A DNA stretch of 64,000 nucleotides from Sphingomonas sp. BK345 (GTDB lineage Bacteria; Pseudomonadota; Alphaproteobacteria; Sphingomonadales; Sphingomonadaceae): assembly GCF_014193845.1 (NCBI RefSeq), contig NZ_JACHZX010000001.1, positions 868,001-932,000 of the forward strand. Direction: 5' to 3'. Under the pieces are notes generated by a model, which was not told where the DNA came from, searched no databases, and was given only the letters and a program-made list of their open reading frames with translations. A program made the translations under genes and the position numbers. Positions within the stretch are counted from its first letter, which is position 1. Every line of letters starts with the position of its first letter. Of this stretch, positions 55,044-64,000 are shown in pieces.

Positions 55044-57125
55044 CTACCGCCCCATCGCCTCCTTGGCGACCTTGACGACATTCTCGACGGTGAAGCCGTA
55101 CTTGTCCTGCAGCTTCGCCAGCGGGGCCGAGGCGCCGAAGGTCGACATGGTGATCTGCCGCCCCTCGAAGCCGACATAACGGTCCCAGCCGAGCGAGCCC
55201 GCCATCTCGATCGCGACGCGCGCGGTCACCGCCTTGGGCAGCACGCTCTCCTTGTAGGCGGCGTCCTGGCGCTCGTAGCGGAACCAGCTCGGCATCGAGA
55301 CGACGCGCGCCTTCACGCCCTCGCCGACGAGCTGCTCATAGGCCGCCACCGCGAGCCCCACTTCCGAGCCGGTCGCGATCAGGATCACGTCGGGCACGCC
55401 GCCCTCGGCCGCGTCGGCCAGCACATAGGCGCCCTGCTCGATCCCGTCCGCGCTCGCGTACTTCGAGCGGTCGAGCGTCGGCAGCGCCTGGCGCGACAGC
55501 ACCAGCGCGGTCGGGTGGTCGGCCGACTTCATCACCGCGCGCCACGCCGCCGCCACCTCGTTGGCGTCGCCCGGGCGGATCGTGTCGAGCCCCGGGATCG
55601 CGCGCATCGTCGCGAGATGCTCGATCGGCTGGTGGGTCGGCCCGTCCTCGCCGACGCCGATCGAATCGTGCGTGAAGACGTAGACCGCGCCGATCTCCAT
55701 GATTGCCGCCAGCCGCACCGGCGCGCGCATGTAATCGAGGAACACCAGGAAGGTGGAGCCGTAGGCGCGCAGGTGCGACAGCGCCATGCCGTTGACCACC
55801 GCGCCCATCGCATGCTCGCGCACGCCGAAGTGGAAGTTCGTCCCGCCGTAATTGTTCGCCTCGAACGAGGGCGCGCCCTTCACGTCGGTCTTGGTCGAGG
55901 GGGCGAGGTCGGCCGAGCCGCCGACCAGCCACGGCACCTTCTTGACGATCGCGTTGAGCACCTTGCCGCCCGCGTCGCGGCTCGCCACGCCCTTGGCGTC
56001 GGCGTCGAAGGTCGGGATCTCGCTGTCCCAGCCGTCGGGCAGTTCGTCCTTGAGCAGCAGGTCGAGCTCGCCCGCCTGCTCGGGGAACTCGGCGCGATAG
56101 CGGTCGAACAGCGCGACCCACTCGTCGCGCGCCGTGCCGCCGCGTGACGCCACCGCCTCGCCGAACGCCTCCTTGACGCCCGCGGGGACGTAGAAGTCCT
56201 TGTCGACCGGCCAGCCATAGGCCTCCTTGGTCTTGGCGACATTCTCGGCGCCGAGCGGCTCGCCGTGCGCCTTCTCGGTGCCGGCGCGCGGGCTGCCCCA
56301 GCCGATCACCGAGTGGACGACGATGAAGGTCGGCCGGTCGTCCGTCTTCTTGAACGTCTCGATCGCGGCCGACAAAGCGCCGACGTCATTGGCGTCGTCG
56401 ACGTGGATCACGTTCCAGCCATAGGCCTGGAAGCGCGCGCCGACGTCCTCGTCGAACGCCAGATCGGTGCCGCCCTCGATCGAGATATGGTTGCTGTCGT
56501 AGATCCAGCACAGGTTGCTGAGCTTGAGATGCCCCGCGAGGCTCGCCGCCTCGGCCGCGACGCCCTCCATCATGTCGCCGTCGCCGCAGAGCGCGTAGAC
56601 GTCATGCGAGAACAGGTCATAGCCCGGGCGGTTGTAGCGCGCCGCGAGCCAGCGCTCGGCGATCGCCATGCCGACCGAATTGCCGCAGCCCGCGCCGAGC
56701 GGGCCGGTGGTGGTCTCCACGCCGGTGGTGTGGCGATACTCCGGGTGGCCCGGCGTCTTGGAGTTGAGCTGGCGGAACTGCTCGATGTCCTCGAGGCTCA
56801 CCGCGGGCTTGCCGCTCTTCTGCCCGTCCGCGTCGATCTCCTCGACCCCGGCGAGATACAGCAGCGAGTAGAGCAGCATCGAGGCGTGGCCGACCGACAG
56901 CACGAAGCGGTCGCGGTTGGGCCAGTCGGCGTGGCGCGGGTCGTAGCGGAGGAACTGGGTCCACAGCGTCCAGCCCACCGGGGCGAGCGCCATCGGCGTG
57001 CCGGGGTGGCCCGAGTTGGCCTTCTGGACCGCGTCCATCGACAGGGTGCGGATCGTGTCGATTTGGAGCCGCTCGGGGCTGCCGTCCTCGTGGACGTCCG
57101 CGTTGATGGTAGCGGTATCAGTCAT
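55044..57125 (-). CDS. tkt: Transketolase
   Basis: 693 residues. A thiamine-diphosphate enzyme linking the pentose phosphate pathway and glycolysis. Expected motifs: LSMDAVQKANSGHPGTPMALAP at the N-terminus, HTTGVETTTGPLGAGCGNSVGMAIAE, the ThDP GDGDMMEGVAAEAASLAGHLKLSNL with YDSNHISIEG after it, VFTHDSIGVGEDGPTHQPIEHLATMR (pyrimidine domain), and a C-terminal YVGFEGRQITMSTFGASAPLAKLQDKYGFTVENV. AGGGGCTGAC precedes the ATG. Upstream on the same strand is rpiA, 140 bases away. Confidence 0.95.
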   Translation of the reverse strand: MTDTATINADVHEDGSPERLQIDTIRTLSMDAVQKANSGHPGTPMALAPVGWTLWTQFLRYDPRHADWPNRDRFVLSVGHASMLLYSLLYLAGVEEIDADGQKSGKPAVSLEDIEQFRQLNSKTPGHPEYRHTTGVETTTGPLGAGCGNSVGMAIAERWLAARYNRPGYDLFSHDVYALCGDGDMMEGVAAEAASLAGHLKLSNLCWIYDSNHISIEGGTDLAFDEDVGARFQAYGWNVIHVDDANDVGALSAAIETFKKTDDRPTFIVVHSVIGWGSPRAGTEKAHGEPLGAENVAKTKEAYGWPVDKDFYVPAGVKEAFGEAVASRGGTARDEWVALFDRYRAEFPEQAGELDLLLKDELPDGWDSEIPTFDADAKGVASRDAGGKVLNAIVKKVPWLVGGSADLAPSTKTDVKGAPSFEANNYGGTNFHFGVREHAMGAVVNGMALSHLRAYGSTFLVFLDYMRAPVRLAAIMEIGAVYVFTHDSIGVGEDGPTHQPIEHLATMRAIPGLDTIRPGDANEVAAAWRAVMKSADHPTALVLSRQALPTLDRSKYASADGIEQGAYVLADAAEGGVPDVILIATGSEVGLAVAAYEQLVGEGVKARVVSMPSWFRYERQDAAYKESVLPKAVTARVAIEMAGSLGWDRYVGFEGRQITMSTFGASAPLAKLQDKYGFTVENVVKVAKEAMGR

Positions 57126-57264
57126 GTCAGCCCCTCGCCTCGTCTAGTCGCAACAGGTTCGATCGCACCGTGAGAATATAGGCGCGCGCCGGGCACGTCA
57201 CCGCCCCGGACCTCGCGCGATCGAACGCACCGGCGCACCGCCGGTTGCCCGATTCACCGCATCC

Positions 57265-57933
57265 TTAACGCCTCGGCGCGGCGCGTTCCAGTCGCGTAAC
57301 GACGCCGTCCCGCGCCACGTAGGCGGCGTCGACCTCGTCGAGGAACAGCCCGTGCCCCATCACGCCGGGGGTGGCCTCGAGCGCACGGGCGAGATCGCGC
57401 GGCTCGGGGAAGGCGGCGAAGCGCGCGTCGAGGATGAGGTTGCCGTTGTCGGTGAGCGAGTCGCGCTGGGTCGTGACGGCGCCCAGCGCGGCGAGCCGCG
57501 CGGCGACGAAGGCGCGCGCGAAGGGGATCACCTCGACCGGCAGCTTGGCGGCGCCGATCGCATCGACCTGCTTGGCGCCGTCCGCGATCACCACCATCCG
57601 CGCCGAGGCGGCGGCGACGATCTTCTCGCGCAGCAGCGCGCCGCCCGCGCCCTTGATGGCGTAGAAATGCGGGTCGAGCTCGTCGGCGCCGTCGACGGTG
57701 AGGTCGACCTGCGCGACATCGGCGAAGTCGTCGACCGCGATGCCCGCGGCGCGCGCGCGCTCCTCGCTGGCGCGGCTGGTGGCGACGGCGCGGATCGCGA
57801 GCCCGTCACGGACGCGCGCGGCGAGCGCGTCGATGAAATACGCGACGGTGGAGCCGGTGCCGAGGCCGACGAGGAGGCCGGGGGTGACCTCGGCGACGGC
57901 GGCTTCGGCGGCGAGGCGTTTGTCGTTGGGCAT
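57265..57933 (-). CDS. rpiA: Ribose-5-phosphate isomerase A
   Basis: 222 residues. It interconverts ribose-5-phosphate and ribulose-5-phosphate. LLVGLGTGSTVAYFIDAL binds the phosphate; VDLTVDGADELDPHFYAIKGAGGALLREKIVAAAS carries the catalytic acid and the KGxGxxxxREK motif; GNLILDARF follows. The ATG at 57933 is preceded by GAGGGGG; a longer frame starting at 57987 adds a poly-glycine run and is not needed. It heads a pentose-phosphate block with tkt and tal. Confidence 0.95.
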   Translation of the reverse strand: MPNDKRLAAEAAVAEVTPGLLVGLGTGSTVAYFIDALAARVRDGLAIRAVATSRASEERARAAGIAVDDFADVAQVDLTVDGADELDPHFYAIKGAGGALLREKIVAAASARMVVIADGAKQVDAIGAAKLPVEVIPFARAFVAARLAALGAVTTQRDSLTDNGNLILDARFAAFPEPRDLARALEATPGVMGHGLFLDEVDAAYVARDGVVTRLERAAPRR

Positions 57934-58139
57934 GGTCGTCGTACCCCCTCCTCCACCAGCTTTGCAGATCGCCGATGCTAAGTGCATTGTGGCCTTCCGG
58001 CACTGACCTCGGAGCCAGAACCTGTGCCAACACGCATGAGGTTCAACAACCCTCCACTTCGACGCGAATTAATCTTGATCGAAGAGGAGGGCCCGAGGCT
58101 AGACACGGTTCAAACGATACGAAATTTTCGGACGGAAGC

Positions 58140-59201
58140 ATGAAGCGAGAAGCCAGAGCTCTCCACACAAAGGCCGTTGATTCCCTTGTTCTTGCGGTAG
58201 ATCATTTCAATCGCTGCTGGGATCGCGGACGAGCGGAGGCAGTGCTCATCTTTCTTGATAGAGCATTCGAGCTTTTGATGAAATCTGTTATCCTTGCGAA
58301 GGACGGTAGCATCCGGGACAAACGCGATCGCGCCCTAACAATTGGCTTCGATCAATGCCTCCGCAAATGCGTTTCGGATCACCAGCTTAAATGCCTCAAC
58401 GACGAAGAAGCGATGAGTCTACAGAACCTGAACAATCTTCGTGACGCAGCTCAGCATTATATTGTCGAGCCATCTGAGGGGCAGCTCTATGTCTACGCGC
58501 AAGCAGCGGTTACCCTTTTCTCAAAGATAACCAAGAATGCTTTAAACCTGCCCTTGCGAAACGACATTCCGGATCGAGTTTGCCTTGTATCTGCTCTGCC
58601 GCCTACCGAATTCGGCGCGTTGCTTGATGCCGATTTCGCCGAAATCGCAAGCATGGTCTCTCCAGGCTCTCGTAAGCGACTTGATGCCAAAGCTCGCATA
58701 CGCACTCTCGCTGTTCTAGAAAGCTCTATAAGCGGCGAAAAGACACAGCCCACGGATCGCGACCTCGATAGAACTGTTGCTCGCATTAACAATGGAGAGG
58801 GTTGGCGCACAATCTTCCCCGGGGTCTCGACGCTACGCATCAACCCTGAAGGCAACGGTCCGGAACTCACGTTACGCATAACAAATAATCAGGGTGAGGC
58901 CGTCCGGCTTGTAACGGAAGATGCGCCCGGCGCCGCTGTTGTCGCCGTTCGCAAAATCAACGAACTTGATCACTTTTCTTTAGAGTTTAACGTCTTTTCT
59001 GGAAAGCTAATTCGCAAGTTTCCCGCTCTTAATAGGTCATCGGTCATAAAACTGATTACCGAAGCCGGCATTAAAACCGACGCTAGTCTTTACAAGAAGT
59101 ATATTCTAAGCGGTGTTCCACATCAGCGCTACAGTGCGGCTGCACTTGACCGCTTGATAAAGCTACAGGAATCGAAGGCGTCGCCGGCGACAAACTCGTA
59201 G
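58140..59201 (+). CDS. DUF3644-like protein with HEPN-type motif
   Basis: 353 residues. The N-terminal half resembles DUF3644: AVLIFLDRAFELLMKSVILAKDGSIRDKR, IGFDQCLRKCVSD, LNDEEAMSLQNLNNLRDAAQHYIV, VYAQAAVTLFSKI. Arg101-Asp-Ala-Ala-Gln-His106 is an R-x4-H motif as in HEPN RNases. The C-terminal half has no family I recognise and ends SLYKKYILSGVPHQRYSAAALDRLIKLQ. Unlike its neighbours it uses many A/T-ending codons (for example GAT, CTT, AAA, ATT), a strong sign of recent transfer. Genes of this kind occur in defence islands. No partner gene is adjacent. A weak GGAAG lies just before ATG 58140. Confidence 0.72.
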   Translation: MKREARALHTKAVDSLVLAVDHFNRCWDRGRAEAVLIFLDRAFELLMKSVILAKDGSIRDKRDRALTIGFDQCLRKCVSDHQLKCLNDEEAMSLQNLNNLRDAAQHYIVEPSEGQLYVYAQAAVTLFSKITKNALNLPLRNDIPDRVCLVSALPPTEFGALLDADFAEIASMVSPGSRKRLDAKARIRTLAVLESSISGEKTQPTDRDLDRTVARINNGEGWRTIFPGVSTLRINPEGNGPELTLRITNNQGEAVRLVTEDAPGAAVVAVRKINELDHFSLEFNVFSGKLIRKFPALNRSSVIKLITEAGIKTDASLYKKYILSGVPHQRYSAAALDRLIKLQESKASPATNS

Positions 59202-59213
59202 CCATCCACCTAA

Positions 59214-59663
59214 TCACCCCCGCCCCTTCAGCCCGCCGAAGAACGCCGTCGCCACCCGCGTCACCGCGTCGCCGATCTCCTGCTCGCGCGTGCGCTGGCC
59301 ACCACCGGCGCCCGCCGCCGCGGCTCCCGCGCCCGCACCCTGCGCCTCCGCCGCGCCGCCCGCCGGCGCCGCGCTCCTCGCCGCCTTCTCCGCCGCCTTG
59401 GCCGCGACCGCGCTCGCGGCCATGCCCGCCACCGCAGTCAGCGCGCTCGCGATCGCCTGCTGGCCAGCGGGCGACTGGGCGCGCTCGATCCACGCCTCGC
59501 CCTGGCGGCGCAGCTCCTTGGGCAGCTTCACGCCGAACAGCTCCTTGGGCAGCTTCGCCGACCGGCCCGCGCCTTTGCCCGCGTCCTTGCCGGCGCCCCC
59601 GCCCGAGCCCCCGCCCGAACCCCCGCCCGAACCCTTGCCGCCCGCACCCTTCTTCTTGCCCAT
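59214..59663 (-). CDS. Low-complexity glycine/alanine-rich protein, 149 aa
   Basis: 149 residues from the ATG at 59663, which follows a strong AGGAGGTGCGC. The N-terminus is lysine/glycine-rich (MGKKKGAGGKGSGGGSGGG), then LPKELFGVKLPKELRRQGEAWIERAQSPAGQQAIASALTAVAGMAASAVAAKAAEKAARSA, an alanine-rich helix pair, and an alanine/glycine tail (EQEIGDAVTRVATAFFGGLKGRG). The pattern suggests a DNA- or membrane-binding small protein, but no family is recognised. It ends 12 bases from the DUF3644 stop. Confidence 0.7.
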   Translation of the reverse strand: MGKKKGAGGKGSGGGSGGGSGGGAGKDAGKGAGRSAKLPKELFGVKLPKELRRQGEAWIERAQSPAGQQAIASALTAVAGMAASAVAAKAAEKAARSAAPAGGAAEAQGAGAGAAAAGAGGGQRTREQEIGDAVTRVATAFFGGLKGRG

Positions 59664-59708
59664 GCGCACCTCCTGTGTGCCATAGAGGTAAGACACGCGC
59701 GCGGGCGA

Positions 59709-60707
59709 TCAACCCTCGGCGCGCGCGGCCTCGCGGCGCTGGCGCACATAGGCGCGATAGGCGGGATCGTCCTGCCACGCGCCGGGCAGCTCCCATCTGA
59801 TCACCTGGGTGGTGTGGCTCGTCATCGGCCGGCCGTCGCGCCCCGTCGCAGGGGTGAAGCGCGCGCGCAGCCGCGCCGCGTCGCAGCCGGCCTTGTCGAG
59901 CGCCTCGCTGCCGCTCGGGATCACGGTGCGGCACTCGCTGACGCGCCCGTCGGTGGCGATCGTCCACACTTGCGCCGAGGTGCCGAGCTCGCCGCGCGCC
60001 ACCGCCGCCTTGGCGTAATCCTCGGGGCCGATGAAGCGCGCCGGGTCGCCGCGCGACTGCGCCTCGGTCGCCACCGCCGCGCGTTCGCCCGGCGCGATGC
60101 CCCAGCCGCGCGCGATATCGTCGTTGCAGCGCGCCAGCGCGGCGAGCGCGCGCGCGGTGCCGACCAGCGACACCGCCAGCGCGGGCTCGCTCGAGGGGGT
60201 GAGCGTCAGCACCGCGCGCTCGGGCAGATCGGCGAACAGCGCGGGGTTGGTCCAGCCGCGCAGCGTGCGGAGCTTGTCGCCGGTGCCGTTGAATGCCTCG
60301 TAGACGGTCTGGTCGCCGCGCCCCTCCACCGCGATCGTGAGCACGCCGCGGCGCAGCCCGCGCTGGCCGAGGCGGCGCTGCACGCTGAGCTCGACGCGGT
60401 CGCTGAACGGCAGCGAGCGCCACGCCACGATCACGGGCGCGTCCGCCGGGCCGAAGGCGCGCGCCATCGCGCAGCCGCGCTCGCCGTAATTGACCACCCA
60501 TTTGCCCTGCGGTGCGAGCGGGGCGGGGGCGAGCGGGGCGGGGGCGAGCGGGGCGGGGGCGAGCGGGGCGGGGTCGGGCGGCGCCGCGGCAGCGAGCGCG
60601 AGCGCGCTCCCCAGCAACGCCGCGCCGGCCAGCGCGCGCGCCGCCGTCGCCCCGCGCCGCTCAGCTCGCCCGCGCGCCCGCCCGCTCCGCCGCTCAGCCT
60701 GCCGCAT
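59709..60707 (-). CDS. Exported protein with TonB_C-like domain
   Basis: 332 residues. A basic N-terminus and hydrophobic segment ([20 protein letters not shown]) make a signal or anchor. It is followed by four PAPLA units from a 15-bp tandem repeat and a unique middle part ([20 protein letters not shown]...). The C-terminal 120 residues resemble a TonB_C domain: [63 protein letters not shown], with the WTI..GRV...C and RFxPATGRDG patterns. It may span the periplasm, but no ExbB/D or receptor lies nearby. The ATG at 60707 is preferred over a longer frame. Confidence 0.75.
   Translation of the reverse strand: MRQAERRSGRARGRAERRGATAARALAGAALLGSALALAAAAPPDPAPLAPAPLAPAPLAPAPLAPQGKWVVNYGERGCAMARAFGPADAPVIVAWRSLPFSDRVELSVQRRLGQRGLRRGVLTIAVEGRGDQTVYEAFNGTGDKLRTLRGWTNPALFADLPERAVLTLTPSSEPALAVSLVGTARALAALARCNDDIARGWGIAPGERAAVATEAQSRGDPARFIGPEDYAKAAVARGELGTSAQVWTIATDGRVSECRTVIPSGSEALDKAGCDAARLRARFTPATGRDGRPMTSHTTQVIRWELPGAWQDDPAYRAYVRQRREAARAEG
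60514..60573. repeat. 15-bp tandem repeat, four units, in a coding sequence
   Basis: GCGAGCGGGGCGGGG four times in perfect tandem. On the minus strand it encodes the repeated PAPLA units after the signal segment of the TonB_C-like protein. Unit length is a multiple of three, so gain or loss keeps the frame. Confidence 0.85.
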
Positions 60708-60804
60708 CGCTTGCTCCCGTGCCGGCGCGTGCCCGTGCGCGCCTTGTCGCCCGCAGCCTAGCGTCCCACATCGCGCGGGCAAGCGCCCGGCGCTGGACCT
60801 GCCC

Positions 60805-60819
60805 GAACAAATCTGGAAC
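60805..60819 (+). promoter_or_regulatory. LexA (SOS) box of uvrA
   Basis: GAACAAATCTGGAAC, that is GAAC-N7-GAAC, the alphaproteobacterial LexA operator (GTTC-N7-GTTC on the other strand), ending 10 bases before the uvrA ATG. The position fits SOS repression of uvrA. Confidence 0.8.
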
Positions 60820-60829
60820 AAACAACCGC

Positions 60830-63751
<2,922 letters not shown>

Positions 63752-63948
63752 GGCCGCACCGGCCCGAGCTGCTGCGCGCCCTGGCATTCTGGCGCGGAGG
63801 TATTGGCGGGCGACCCGGACGGGTGAGCGTCCCGCTCGCGAGCGAACCGCAGGGCCGCGCCTACCCGAGGCGCCGATCTGAGGCAATGCGGCAAGGCAGA
63901 ACGGAGAGCGCGCTTCCACCCCTGGCCGCCATCTAGCATTATGCAGGC

Positions 63949-64000
63949 ATGGCGGAGCTACCAACCGACACGGCCACCGCGACGACGCACGACGAGGCTG
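63949..64000 (+). CDS. Start of a further gene, runs off the right edge
   Basis: From the ATG at 63949 the frame reads MAELPTDTATATTHDEA and stays open to the edge (17 codons). No ribosome site or domain can be judged in so short a piece, and an overlapping ATG at 63941 in another frame is also open. The 63752-63948 stretch before it shows no gene. Confidence 0.3.
   Translation, partial: MAELPTDTATATTHDEA

Overview
The window looks like chromosomal DNA of a high-GC alphaproteobacterium of the Sphingomonas type. The grounds are the very G/C-rich third codon positions, a TonB-dependent receptor of the Xanthomonas/Caulobacter kind beside a glycoside hydrolase, an alphaproteobacterial LexA box (GAAC-N7-GAAC) before uvrA, a methionine synthase split into two genes, and several families of GC-rich intergenic hairpin repeats. 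Most of the content is ordinary chromosome: one tRNA, no CRISPR array, no insertion sequence and no prophage.

Layout. 1-3.5 kb: chromate resistance pair chrB-chrA, then cyclopropane fatty acid synthase. 3.9-9.7 kb: an alpha-galactoside locus with a TonB-dependent receptor, a divergent Tat-exported GH27 alpha-galactosidase and a GntR/FCD regulator; the two divergent promoters share an 11-bp motif. 10-20 kb: PAP2 phosphatase, type 5 uracil-DNA glycosylase, folK directly abutting tRNA-Lys, a hydrolase, a beta-propeller/PEBP fusion, an oxidoreductase, an outer membrane protein gene with a stop at codon 3, a GH26-like lipoprotein and a 48-residue zinc-ribbon protein. 20.6-30 kb: a trypsin-like autotransporter, then a methionine operon (ArsR-methyltransferase regulator, metF, two metH halves) driven from a promoter that contains a perfect 20-bp palindrome. 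30-46 kb: lipoprotein, aldo/keto reductase, two DUF805 proteins, a GAF-PAS-GGDEF-EAL protein, a LOV hybrid histidine kinase, typA, a TelA/XpaC-like pair, two outer membrane proteins and an ABC-F ATPase.

46-51 kb: a membrane-anchored DUF2726 protein, a copper-chaperone lipoprotein, a HExxH protein, then a tightly packed set of an outer membrane protein, an FMN-binding protein, ApbE and a small histidine-rich membrane protein. I read this last set as an extracytoplasmic flavin/heme electron-transfer module, the best candidate here for a little-described system. 51-64 kb: glutathione reductase, a single-domain response regulator, the pentose-phosphate genes tal, tkt and rpiA, an AT-richer DUF3644 gene with a HEPN-like R-x4-H motif (probably acquired, possibly defensive), a TonB_C-like protein and SOS-controlled uvrA.

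The intergenic spaces are unusually rich in long inverted repeats. At least three families (called A, B and C here) occur 3-6 times each, including between the two metH halves. Start codons were chosen from Shine-Dalgarno spacing and domain limits and are inferences.
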